Below, one piece after another: positions 21,429 to 31,885 of a stretch of DNA of 64,000 nucleotides. The translations under genes and the position numbers were made by a program. Position 1 is the first letter of the stretch, and every line of letters starts with the position of its first letter. The notes below the pieces were generated by a model. It made no database searches. It saw nothing but the letters and a program-made list of their open reading frames with translations, and was not told where the DNA came from. This DNA comes from Marsupella aquatica (Eukaryota > Marchantiophyta), in NCBI GenBank assembly GCA_973895155.1, contig OZ316899.1, positions 558,001 through 622,000 on the forward strand. Direction: 5' to 3'.

Positions 21429-22001
21429 CTACAGCGCCATAATCCCTTGATAGGATTTTCCTAACTCGGCCTCCTTCTGCTCAAGGGCTCCGCGGATTTT
21501 CTCGAGCTCCCCCTTCAACGCCCATTCCTTTCTTTGGGTCTCCGCCATGGCCCGGCTGTTGGCTGTTATGTGGGCCTCCTCTGTATTCCTCAGCTCTCGC
21601 TTCCACTTCTCCCTCTCTTTGATCGTATCGGCCAACTCTCCCTGTGTCTGAGTCAGTTTATCCTTGATATTCTGATTATCAGCCTGCGCGGTGTCCAACT
21701 GCCCCTGCATGATGTTCAGCTCATGCCGTTTAATCCGCAGTTCATCTTGGGCTTTCTTGGCCGCCCTTAGATCTTCAATCTCGGCTTCCATCCTCCTAAG
21801 CCGCCGAATGACCTCGTCCTTCTTGCTTCTCTCTAAAGCCACCGCTTCTTCTAATTGGTGCTTCTCCAACTGCTCCCTATGGAAAAAGGGTCCTACCTCC
21901 AACTCCTCTCCAAAGATGCCGAGCGCAAGTTCCCCACACATCTCACCATACTCCATGGCTCTATTCTTAGCGTAGGTGGAGTAAGTAGAAGTGATCGGCA
22001 T
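21429..22001 (-). pseudogene. E1 3'-LTR protein, conserved block and coiled coil
   Basis: 190 residues starting with the MEYGEMCGELALGIFGEELE block, then heptad-like coiled coil. It is bounded by a TGA (22,008-22,010) and a TAG (21,429-21,431). The 5' LTR has CGA and CAG at these points, so both stops arose after insertion. Confidence 0.85.
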
Positions 22002-22007
22002 CGCCCA

Positions 22008-22910
22008 TCACGGCCTCTGCTCCCAAGCCGTCTTGCGGATCTCTTCAATCGTGGCTAGAGGTTTGCTTCCTTTTTCGGCTAGCCGCCTGATGTCCTCCGG
22101 CCAATCTCCTCCTGGTAAATCCTTTTCCCTAGCCAGGGCTGCCTCCTCTTCCTGCCTGATTCGCTCCTGAAATTCCTGCACCGTCTGTTTTATGCCGTCA
22201 AAGCTCGGGGGAGCAACATCTGGTGGGGGAGACTCAGGGCTACTCTGCTGGTTGGGGTCCCCTCGTACTACCCTTGGAAGTGTGGGGACAAACCGGCCAC
22301 AGGTCCTTACTCCTGGAACATGATGGTCCGACCCATAGCCGGAGTTATCATGGCTGCAGTCCTCCATTGCCTCCTCTATTTCTTGGACGTCCGGCTTCTC
22401 CCTCTCCTCTTCGTCGGTAGGAGCTTCAGGCAATTCTGCCTCAGATTCAGAGCTTGAGACTCCCACATACATTCGAACACCTGGCTTGGATTCCGTCCTG
22501 ATTCTCTCCTCGTCTCCAGCAAAGGGGTTTTCTCTTGTGAGCCGGTGTAGGCCTACCTCTGGAGTGGTGTTCTGCATTGTTGCCGTTGCCGTTGCCGTTG
22601 TCGTTGCCGATGCCGATCTCTTTTCTTTCTCCAGTAGTTTCAGCAGACTCTGCATGCCTGGTTGCTGCATCGGCAAGTCCTCCTTCCTGGGCCTAAACAC
22701 CTGCTCGATCGTAGGGCTAACAGGTGGTTGAGGCTTCTTTGCTACCGGCCTCGGTTCTGGAGCTTCCTCGAGTGCCCTTACCTGCAGGGGAAGTACTGGG
22801 GCAAAAGTCTGACCTCTGGCATACCGGCACAACAGCGGCATGTGATAGCCAAGCCGCGACACGCTCCCCATGCCGATTACCTGCTGCTCCTCCTTTAAGA
22901 TCTTCTTCAA
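22008..22910 (-). pseudogene. E1 3'-LTR protein, linker region
   Basis: About 300 residues. Starts within the conserved domain (GYHMPLLCRYARGQTFAPV), then a Pro-rich part, an Ala-Thr run encoded by GTTGCC-type repeats, an acidic SSSESEAELPEAP tract, and PGVRTCGRFVPTLPRVV. It is in a different frame from the upstream piece because of a one-base deletion near 22,972. Confidence 0.85.
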
Positions 22911-24217
22911 TTGGTTGAGGAGGTACCCGTTGTAGTCCCGGCTTGGGTCTGGCCTCTCTGCCAGATAGACCTTGCCTTGCCGATCTCCGCCCTCGGCAAG
23001 TTACAATGCATGGTCACCCACAAGAAGTTGATCATCTCTCCTATGTGCGGGTTGGTGCAGGTGTTCCGGAAGAAGCCATTCTTCGTTGATGGCCCGGGGA
23101 ACGACCGGAACTCCCTGTCAGGCAAGGTCTTCCTGGTATCAACTTTGGTCTTATTGCCTATCGGCAAGCCAAACACTTCGGCAATCACTTTGGGGGTAAG
23201 ATAGAAATCCTTCCCATATATCCTCGTGCAATTGGTCTCGGGTTCCCATGACCCCATGAATTCTAATAGGTCTGACTCCGGTACCTCCGGCTTCAGCCAT
23301 GGTAATCTTACAAAGGCCTCTAAGCCGGATCCGGCCATGAAGCCTTGGTACTTCTTGGTCTGCATGGCCGTAAAGCATGCATCCTCCTCCCGTGCAAAAT
23401 GTAGTTGCACCTCTACCGGTAGGGTTGCCGCCCAGCCCTTCCAGGTGTCATCCCTGGTTGGAATGGCCTTGATGGGATCGACCTCCTCCTCTTCAGCTTC
23501 TCCCTGCCTCCTGCTCTGCTGCTCGGCTGGCTTCTTTGGTGCCGCCGACCTCGTTCTTTTTGCCGGGGTGGCTTCATCGTTGACGGCTCCCTTCCTCTTC
23601 ATCTCTGCTGCTGTGGAGGTTTCTCCTAGCACTGTTGCCTGGGTCCACCTTTCCATGCTACCCTTCAATTCCCAGTGTATGTCGTTGCAGTTCTTGATGG
23701 CCTCTCGGATGCCGACGACGCTGTCTTTGCAAAACAGAAGATCGTCGAGCTGATTGGAAGTAGGAGTCCACAAGAACTCATCTTTGATGAGTTCGCCTCC
23801 TAAGAAAGCCGTCTTCTGCAGCTCCCACAATCGAGCGAGCTCCTGCCATTCTCGAGCTGCCCTTTCTGATTCCTCGTCCTCGTAAGTCTTGATGTACTCA
23901 GTTGCCCGTTCGAACAGGCATCCCCAAAAATGTGCCGCTTGATTGACGTTGCTCATACCCTCCTTAGGTCGATCGTCGGTATCTACTCTCTCCCCGAGTG
24001 CTTGCCTAAGCAGCTGACAGTAGTTGGCCTCCCGTAGTCGTCTGCCTAGTTCGTGCTCGCAAATGAGCCACCATCTCCTGCAAGCGCTCCTTACCCCTCT
24101 CCTCTTCAGGTCCTTCCTCCCGTTGATCCTTCCTAGCCGCCGACGCTTAACGTGCCCTAACCCTAATCGAGTTTTCACCCCCAGCGTCCTTACCTCCGGC
24201 CTCGGCCCGGGTTCCAT
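22907..24217 (-). CDS. E1 3'-LTR protein, N-terminal domain
   Basis: 436 residues. The ATG at 24,217 is in strong context (ACCATGG), 116 bases inside the LTR. It has an Arg-rich start, FWGCLFERATEYIKTYEDEE, a helical FLWTPTSNQLDDLL region, a basic PAKRTRSAAPKKP patch, then LLEFMGSWEPETNCTRIYGK, LTPKVIAEVFGLPIG and FPGPSTKNGFF. The last 20 or so residues are out of frame owing to the base lost near 22,972. The block order recalls plant-mobile, ATHILA ORF-1 or putative plant transposon domains; that is inference, not a match I could run. Confidence 0.85.
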   Translation of the reverse strand: MEPGPRPEVRTLGVKTRLGLGHVKRRRLGRINGRKDLKRRGVRSACRRWWLICEHELGRRLREANYCQLLRQALGERVDTDDRPKEGMSNVNQAAHFWGCLFERATEYIKTYEDEESERAAREWQELARLWELQKTAFLGGELIKDEFLWTPTSNQLDDLLFCKDSVVGIREAIKNCNDIHWELKGSMERWTQATVLGETSTAAEMKRKGAVNDEATPAKRTRSAAPKKPAEQQSRRQGEAEEEEVDPIKAIPTRDDTWKGWAATLPVEVQLHFAREEDACFTAMQTKKYQGFMAGSGLEAFVRLPWLKPEVPESDLLEFMGSWEPETNCTRIYGKDFYLTPKVIAEVFGLPIGNKTKVDTRKTLPDREFRSFPGPSTKNGFFRNTCTNPHIGEMINFLWVTMHCNLPRAEIGKARSIWQRGQTQAGTTTGTSSTN

Positions 24218-24252
24218 GGTTGCCCCTAATTGTTTATATTTTCCTTGTTTTG

Positions 24253-24262
24253 TCCCTATACT
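24253..24262 (-). promoter_or_regulatory. TATA-like box ahead of the E1 3'-LTR frame
   Basis: AGTATAGGGA at LTR bases 71-80, about 40 bases before the ATG. It occurs at the same offset in the solo LTR (AGTATAAGG) and in the E1 5' LTR (48,855-48,864). A second AT-rich tract (AATATAAAC) lies closer to the ATG. Candidate only. Confidence 0.45.
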
Positions 24263-24332
24263 AAGGTGTTTCTAGGGTGCCTTCCTGCTTTACCCACTTA
24301 ACTGGTCGAGTGATTCCTGTCTAGGCATCACA

Positions 24333-24345
24333 TAGCTCCCCACTT
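24333..24345 (-). promoter_or_regulatory. E1 polypurine tract
   Basis: AAGTGGGGAGCTA read on the minus strand, directly against the 3' LTR. It would prime plus-strand DNA synthesis. E2 has the identical 13 bases in the same place (34,741-34,753). It lies only 27 bases after the integrase stop, so the LTR reading frame begins after pol with almost no spacer. Confidence 0.85.
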
Positions 24346-24372
24346 AATTGTGAAGCGTCCTCGCGAACAACT

Positions 24373-25385
24373 TCATCTTCGTCCATATAGTATTTCTTTG
24401 AGGCGGTCATAATGGATGTGAACTGGATACACCTCTCCCGTAATGTTGGCCAATTGTACGGATCCATTGGAGAACTTCATGGTTACTCTAAAGGGTCCTA
24501 ACCAGTGAGTGTAAAGCTTTCCTGGAAACCTACTATACCTACTGTCATAAAGTAGCACAAGATCACCGGTGTGAATACTAACTACTTTCAACTTTTTATC
24601 ATACTGCTGCTTCATGATATTCTGTCTATATTCTACTCTCTCGGCTGAAATCATTCTCGCCTCCTCTAAAGCTTCTAACCTATATTCTCGCTCCTTTAGG
24701 CTCTCCTCCGCTGAGGCTCTTTCCTCAATTGTAACTTGAAATGTCGGTATCTCAAGTTGCATGGGTACCAGGGCTTCTTGTCCAAAGGTTAAGAAGAAGG
24801 GTGTATGACCGGTAGTGGATTTATAGGCTAGATTGTAAGCAAAAATAGCAGCAAACAATTTATCATCCCAATCGAGTTTGTTCTGAGCTACTGTCTTGTT
24901 CAATATCTTTCCTATAATTCCGTTTGCTCGTTCTGTCAACCCATTTGCCTTTGGGTGGTAGGGAGTAGTAGGCCTATGCCTAACTAAATACTGCTCATTT
25001 AAACGACTAATTATATCATTCAGAAAATGGGTTCCTCTATCACTAACTAATTCTAGGGGTGCTCCATACCTGGTGAAGATCTGCTCATACATGAATCTAG
25101 CCGTAGTAATTGCATCATCCTTCGTTGTCGGTCTGGCCTCTACCCATTTAGTTGCATAATCCGTAGCCAGGATTATGTACTTGTTCCGTCGAGGGTGGGT
25201 CAGTGGTTTCAGAGGTCCGATGTAATCAATACCCCACTTCTCGAATGGTGCCAGAGGTAGAATAGGGTGTAGTGGATGTCTGGTGGACGCCCTTGGTCCT
25301 CCCGCTCGTTGACAAGGATCGCATTGTTTGATAAATTGATAGACATCCTTGTGCAAGGTGGGCCACCAATAACCGGCATTTTAAT
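24373..25385 (-). pseudogene. E1 integrase
   Basis: Integrase joining cDNA to the genome. The zinc-binding half begins in the upstream frame (EEAGGHFAPVTMSKKILK). A one-base shift near 25,380 leads to YWWPTLHKDVYQF and CDPCQRAGG. The catalytic core shows KWGIDYIGP (first Asp), LVSDRGTHFLND (second Asp) and NGLTERANGIIGK (Glu), followed by a C-terminal domain with GDLVLLYDSRYSRFPGK and WLGPFRV. The core is intact from 25,356 to 24,373, but separated from RT by the shift. Confidence 0.93.
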
Positions 25386-27589
25386 ATCTTCTTAGACATG
25401 GTTACTGGGGCAAAATGTCCTCCGGCCTCTTCTCCATGCATGGCCCGTAGGACTCGTTTTACCTCTCCCTTTTCCAAACACCTTTGAATCATGCCGTTGA
25501 TTCCATGCTTGTGCAGTATGCCTTTAATGCACTGATACTGTCCGACCTTCCGCACAAAGACTGCGGCTTGCTCTCGGCTTAATCCTGGCTGTAATCTGGA
25601 AGTGCTGAGAAAATGTAAAATCTCAGGGTACCATGTATCAGCTATTTCCACAACGAATAGCTCCTCGTTGGGGAATCGATCATCGATGCAATCCGTGGCA
25701 GGTTCACCTATGATCCTTGAAAAGAAGTCGGCATTGGCGTGTAACTTTCCCGGCTTGATCCTCAGCTCATAGTCAAACTCCTGTAATAGCAAAATCCATC
25801 TTGCTACTCTGCCTGTAAGGTCCGGCTTATTGACTAGGTACTTCAAACTTTCATGATCGGTATGAAAGATTACCTTGTACCCTAGTAAATAATGCCTAAA
25901 CTTTTTACAAGAATAAATGACTCCTAATGCTTCTCTCTCTGTGGTGGAGTAGTTCCGTTCGGCATCGGCAAGCTGACGGCTTGCGAAGTATATGGGATGG
26001 TCCCTTCCTTTCTCATCCAACTGACTTAGTACTGAGCCAATACAGAAGCCCGAGACATCTACAAAAACATGAAAATCTTTGTTCCAGTCCGGTGCTATCA
26101 TGACTGGGGCCTCTACTAACATCTGTTTCAGTTCTACCACCGTTGTGACTCGTTCGGGTGTGGGTTCGAAGTCTGCTCCTGTCTTGAGCATGTTGGTTAA
26201 TGGTAAAGCTAGCTTGGCAAAATCCTTGATGAACCGGCGATAGTAACCAATGCATCCCAAGAAGGATCTTACATCCTTTATGTTCTTAGGTTGCATGATA
26301 TCTAGCCATACTGCTAGCTTACCTTTGTCAATCTCAATGCCCTTCCTTGATACCTTGTGACCTAGTAGCACCCCCTCGGTTACTACAAAGAAACATTTAT
26401 GTGGGTGTAACTTGAGACCCACCTCTCTACATCTCATGAAGGTTTTCCTGAGGTATTTAGCATGTTTCGATGCCTTCCCGAATACTGCAAAGTCATCAAT
26501 GAAGATTTCCATGAACTTTCTCAAGTAATCATGAAAAATGTTCACCATTAATCGTTGAAACATAGCTAGTGCGTTGCAGAGTCCAAACGGCATACGATTG
26601 AAGACATAGATCCCCCATTCCGTGATGAAGGCCGTCTTGATTTGGTCTTCCTGCCGAATCCTGATTTGGTTATAACCAGAGTACCCATCCATGAATGAAT
26701 ATAGTTCATGACTGGCTACCATGTCTAGTACCATATCAGTAAACGGTAAAGGAAAATGGTCTTTTAATGTTGCTTCATTCAGCTTCCTGTAATCCTGACA
26801 AACCCGGATCTTGGGTTTACCATCGGGTCCAGCTTTCTTGGGAACTATCACAATTGGAGACACCCAGTCTGAATGTAGGATTGGAGTGATGAATCCAGCT
26901 TCCACTAGTTTGTCGATTTCCGTTTTGACCAGCAGGGAATACTTCGGGTTCATCCTTCGAATTGGTTGTCGAAATGATTTGGCTCCTAACATGAGATCAA
27001 TTCGATGTTCCCCTAGTGTTGGATCTACTCCCTTTAGATCTTGGTGACTCCATGCAAACACATCCTGAAATTCAATCAATAAGTCACTGATCTCTTTCTC
27101 GAGCTCAGGTGCTAGGTTTCTCCCTAAGTTCAGTTCTCTTCCCTCTCCTAAGTCGAGCTTCCGATATTGCCGTGCTTGGATCATATTAATCTGCTTCTTC
27201 AAATTCGGGTCCAGTTCGGCTTCCAGTCTCTCCAATCTCATACCTCCATAAACTGGAATCTCGGCTGGACTAGCCGAGTCGGTCCCTTCCTTGGTGTCCA
27301 TAGATTGTCCCCTTGCCGGTCTATCCGGTTTTGAATTGGTGGTCGGCTCCCCTTCCTGCCTTGGCTCTGGATTGTGTCTGAGCATCTCATCCACCTCTTG
27401 CTCCTGAGGGTCAGGCCGCTGTGCTCTCCCGGCTTCTAATAGGGCCTCAATTTGTTCTGCCCTCGTAATCGGCTTGTATGCCGATCCCTTGGTATTTAAT
27501 TCCTTGCCGATGATCGATGGCGTTGTGAACCCTGCCGGCTCTGCCACAACGCCTGCAGAAAATCCACTGTCCCTGCTACTGCTCCCCAC
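25386..27589 (-). CDS. E1 reverse transcriptase-RNase H
   Basis: The open frame 27,589-25,226 holds an RT with PKIRVCQDYRKLNEATLKD, YSFMDGYSGYNQI, MPFGLCNALAMFQRL and the active site EIFIDDFAVF (near residue 365). RNase H follows (FVDVSGFCIGSVLS, TTEREALGVIYSCKKFRHY, FHTDHESLKYLVN, HANADFFSRI). About 230 residues before RT are variable linker. It overlaps the gag-protease frame by 94 bases in another register; E2 has both parts in one register, so this is probably a mutation rather than programmed frameshifting. Confidence 0.93.
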
Positions 27590-30489
27590 TTAGCCGTTTC
27601 ATCCAATTGGTCTACATCCTTTACTTCCTCCGGAATTGCAGCTAAAAAGGTGGATTCTATTGTAAAGCAGTCCTCGACCTCTTCGTCTTCTTCTTCTAAG
27701 TCACCTTCCATTGGTTCTTGCCATAATCCGCTGGGGGGTACCTCCGGTCCAAAGACACTTTCTTCGGTTAGGTCAGTGAGGCATTCTAACCAACGTACTT
27801 CATCGGCTGACTCCAATCCACTATCGTACCCATCTACTTCCCTTATGCTTTTCCTACGGTCATCCTTAGTGTCCCAGGATACCGTGATAGAGGGGGTCCC
27901 AAAAGTGAACTGCTTTTTACCCCAATCTTCTATTACCTCGGCTAGGTACAGCCATGGCCTACCAATCAATAGCCGGAATGACGTAGGATTTACCGGCTTC
28001 ATTACCACATAGTTAATGCTAAAAAAGATACCTCCTATCTCTGTCTTGATGCCGGTTAACACTCCCGTGGGAATGACCTGATATCCATTGGCCATGTTCA
28101 ACACTCTTCCAGTCATCTCCGGTGTTAGACCCCATCCTTTTGCTGTTGAATCAATCATAATACATACCCCTGATCCTCCATCGATGGGTACCCGTAGTAA
28201 TAATTCTCCTTGAATCATTAATGGTAATGCTGGGGCTCCTTGATCTTCTTCTATCATTAGTACGTCGGATCTGGTTGCTACCTTGGGTAATCTCGGCTTG
28301 CCGAGAATAGCCTTCCTTAATTGCTTCCGGAAGTACGGGCTATTTTTCAATAGTTGACCTACTGTTGCCGAGACTCTAGATTCTAGTACATCTTTAGCCA
28401 GGTCATAGGGAACAATCGGCTTCTCCTCTGGTGGTGTCTCCGTCTTGGATTCGGCCAGTTTTGCCACGCTAGTCTCCACAGCTGTTGGGTCCTCCGAAGC
28501 AAACAATGCTTTTGCTCGTTTCACATCCTTGGCAATGGCTTCGGTATTCTCCAGGGTTTCTAATTCTCTCAGTTGTTCCTTAACACTAGCCGTAACAGAG
28601 GGGTAGAACAACTTAGGATGATCTCGATTGAAGTCGCTATCTTGTGAAGGATTGGGTTCACTGGTGGGCTCATGGCTTACCTGTATTGCCGGAGCCCTCC
28701 CTTCTCCTTCCGTTGATGTTGACGAAGAGTCGATCTTTTCCTCCGTAACCTTCCCTTTATTTTTGGCCAGCCCATCCCACCTTTCCTTCCTTCTTGTAGA
28801 TCGAGTAGAGACCCGGTAGCAATCATGATCTAAATCCTCTTCTGAGAAGGTTGATAGGGCTTCGGCCTCATCATCAGATGGTACGAACTCTGCCTCGACA
28901 TCCTCTTGCCATCCTAGTTCGATGTGGTTGATTTGAACTCCTCCGGGGGTAGTACCTGGCGGTAAGACCTTGACCGGCAAAAGTTTATGATTTGCGGCCA
29001 GGCCTGCCAACCAAGTAGGACATTGCCCTAGCATATGACCTTCCTGTCGGCATCCCATACATAGCTGAGCTGGTTGTCCATCACCCTGTTTGCGTGCATT
29101 CGGGCATTCTCTAGCAAAATGGCCAGGTTGACCACAATTATAGCATGCCGCAAATCTTTGCACATTCGGCCTAGGAGGTACAGACGGGTTCTGAATAATC
29201 CGAGGATACATCTCTCCTGGATTGTTCCTTAACCCTGACCACAGGGATGCAGGTCTGTTGGATAGGTCTCGTGCTCCAGTCTCACTGATGCCGAAAACAC
29301 TATCAGCGGCATCTCCTAAAAAGTACTCTACTTCTCCCTGACTTGGTCTGATCTCGGCCACATGCCGAACATGATTAGTATTAAGCTTAGGACACGCATC
29401 TTTATGGTGTCCGGTTTTATAACATAAGGCACACCATACAGAGCTATCCTCCTGTACTACCTTCTTCTTTGGTTTTACCTCTGCAATTATAGCCTTAAGT
29501 TGCTCTGTAAGGGCTACGATGTTATCTGGTGGCTTAGCCTCCAGCTTGACTTTCGTCTTCCCTCTCCTTCTGCCCTTCCTTTTCCTAGTTTTTTCTTCTT
29601 CAGAACTAGAAGATGACTCACTCTTGCTACTTCCACTATCCGAGCTTGAGTTATCACTTCTTGACTTCTTAGAATGTTTCTTCTTCTTATCTTTTTTCTT
29701 ATGGGGTGATCCCTCCTCTGATGAGGAACTCTCAGACTTAAGCTGTTTCTTCCGGCTTGTGATATCTACATTAATGTATAATTGAATATCCTTAATTGCT
29801 TCGGCTAAAGTCTACGGGTTCTCCTTCCTAATTGCAAAACTCATCTTCTGTGGCAAAGCATTCACCAACCATTGAAGTTGCATACCTTCAGATGCATTGG
29901 TCTTTGTACGTCTTACCAGTTTCTGAAAGCGTTGCAAGAACTTCCTGAAGGATTTGTTCTCCTTGAACCAAAGTCGTCCCAACTTCAGCACTGCTAGTTC
30001 TGAAGTTCCAATAGGTCGAAACTCCTTAACAAAGAGTGTTTTGAAGATATCCCAGATGGCTTGATCTTCCACATCTAATGCTCTGTACCAAGGCCTAGCC
30101 TCACCCTTGAATAGGCCGGGAAGAATCTGCATCTTGATGGCCGATTCTCCATTTGCTGCAGCGGTTCCCTCGAAATCATCCAACCATTCGTCCGGATCCT
30201 CATCTCCTCTCCCATGAAATGCCTTGTAATGTATGCGCGACCGTTGGCTCAGTCTGGTCCCTGGCCTCTCGTCTGGTCGTGCCTCTGGTTCCCCCATGTC
30301 GGTTGGAGACTCACTTCTCCTTACCGACTCTTCTTCTGGTATGTCTTCTTCGACGCCACTTCCAGTTTCGGAGCTACTAGCTCTTTCTGCCCCTCTCAGT
30401 CGCTGTGTATCATGCCACACTGCGAGCTGCTACAGTCGAGCTCTCTCCCGTTGAATCACTCTTTCTTCCCTCGGCGTAAGATCAGTCAT
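27496..30489 (-). pseudogene. E1 gag and protease
   Basis: One register from the ATG at 30,489, interrupted by TAG at 30,430-30,432 and TAG at 29,812-29,814. Capsid-type segment: DEWLDDFEGTAAANGE, PWYRALDVEDQAIWDIF, KSFRKFLQRFQKL. Then a Ser/Lys-rich basic stretch and three zinc knuckles (CALCYKTGHKDAC, CYNCGQPGHFAREC, CMGCRQEGHMLGQC). An aspartic protease with VPIDGGSGVCIMID follows. Gag would package the RNA and the protease mature the polyprotein. Confidence 0.9.
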
Positions 30490-30534
30490 TACCTACGCTT
30501 CCTTTCTAACTTCATATCTCACGGCTTAAGAAAT

Positions 30535-30554
30535 GCCCCCTCCATCTAGCGCCA
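30535..30554 (-). other. E1 primer binding site
   Basis: On the minus strand TGGCGCTAGATGGAGG and four more bases, 4 bases after the 5' LTR. The TGG matches the CCA end of a tRNA. It is not the common initiator-Met site (TGGTATCAGAG). I cannot assign the tRNA. E2 shares all 20 bases. Confidence 0.8.
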
Positions 30555-30558
30555 AAAA

Positions 30559-30902
30559 TGTGGTGCGTCCCATGGCTCCCTAAACCCAAGAAACCCCCCA
30601 GCTCAAGCCGATTCCCGCAGGTTTCGCGCTTGGCGAGGCCATTTCCGCGGCTTAGCGGCATGAGACGCTACTAACCTTCTACTATTACTATTAACATTTT
30701 ACACACATATACTGGACAGATCCTTCATCGGGTCATGAGATACGTAGCCGGCCTAATCTAGGCCTTCCCTCGTCTTCCCCTCCGTCTTGTTAGGTATGTT
30801 TGGATTCCGCCGCCGGAATGATCCCCAATAGGTTTGGTTAAGCCGCTAAGACCTCTCTCAGCTCGACACATCCAACTCTCACTCCCCTGCTTACTTTCCT
30901 TC
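30559..30902 (-). repeat. E1 5' LTR, downstream piece
   Basis: The 344 bases up to the E2 insertion. Seven substitutions against 19,667-20,010 by eye, mostly transitions. The rest of this LTR is at 44,608-48,934. Confidence 0.95.
30898..30902. repeat. Left CCTTC target duplication of E2
   Basis: CCTTC is repeated at 44,603-44,607. The uninterrupted E1 3' LTR has a single copy at the matching place (20,006-20,010 followed by CTTCTGG). Confidence 0.95.
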
Positions 30903-31885
30903 TGTCGCACCCCTACCCTGGGCCTTAAATCCGGGTTAGTGTCGTGGTGCGACCTCGACCACCAGTAGGGGAGAGGGTTCGGGCAAGGAGGTGTGTAGTG
31001 ACCTTCAATAGCCCTAAGTCGGGCTAAGCCGCTATACTTACTGGTATAACACTCGCATAATTCGTACTTGTCATAGGTATATTTATTTTCCACCGCTGGA
31101 ATTTTCCCTCAGTTAGTGACGCGGACTAACTCCCGACTTGGGGCTTTTCAAGCCATCGACGTGACAGGACCTTGTGACATGCAATGAGTGGCAATCCCTA
31201 CCATTAGTCCGCACCCGGTACGTCCCTTAAAATGGCGCCTTTGCCCGGACAAAGCATACACACAACACCAGTTACTCTCAGAAACATTAAGGGGAAAAGA
31301 CTACATTTACTCAGCGAAGCATCAGTTTACATGGTTGACTCGACTTCAAAGGGGGTCAGCAGGCCCAACGGTAGTCGATGCCCAGTCTCTACGAGGCCCT
31401 GCCTCGCACTTGTCCAGCAAGCTCGACTCTGGCTCTCACTCCTTGGTACGCTCTGACCCTACTCAGGCCGGGACTCCCCGTGCCTCGCCTTTCTTCTGCT
31501 GAGATAACTAAGCCTTCTCCCCCTTCCCATTGCGGAAGGGGAAGCCTAAATACTACCATAGCGGAAGAGAACCGGAGGATACTACCTTCCGGGGTACTAC
31601 CTACTGACTAACTAACTGCTGACTACCGGTCGCGCTGCACTGACCGGTTGACCGTCGACTACGAGTGTGCCAACCGGAATGGCAGCGGCCAAGCCTACTG
31701 ACAAACTCTAGTCCGTTGATGGACTCAATCCTACGTTGGCTGATCCTAACTGACCGGCCCTAATTCTTCCTACTGCCGCTAATCGGCGCCTAATGACAGT
31801 CATTCTGTCGTTACGCCTAACTAAAAGATGCCGCTGACTTAACCGCCTCGCGCGGCGCCTGCTTCTACCCTTCGCTAACTACCCC

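Larger units (their letters stand above)
19667..24332 (-). repeat. E1 3' LTR
   Basis: 4,666 bp with ends TGTG...CACA. It is 5 bp shorter than the 5' LTR, explained by three indels: a 10-bp block missing near 20,465, one extra GTTGCC unit near 22,590, and one base missing near 22,972. Most of its length is the LTR reading frame. 19,667-20,675 is non-coding, with TATA-like tracts near 20,190 and 19,820 on the minus strand. Confidence 0.95.

Noticed and set aside
27496-27589. Programmed frameshift between E1 protease and reverse transcriptase
   Set aside because: The related E2 has both in one register, and E1 has other shifts, so mutation is the simpler reading.
31188-31611. Plus-strand small frames in the E2 LTR, repeated at 41,050-41,473
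   Set aside because: Repeated only because both LTRs are near-identical; no domain, overlapping each other in two registers, in the non-coding end of the LTR.
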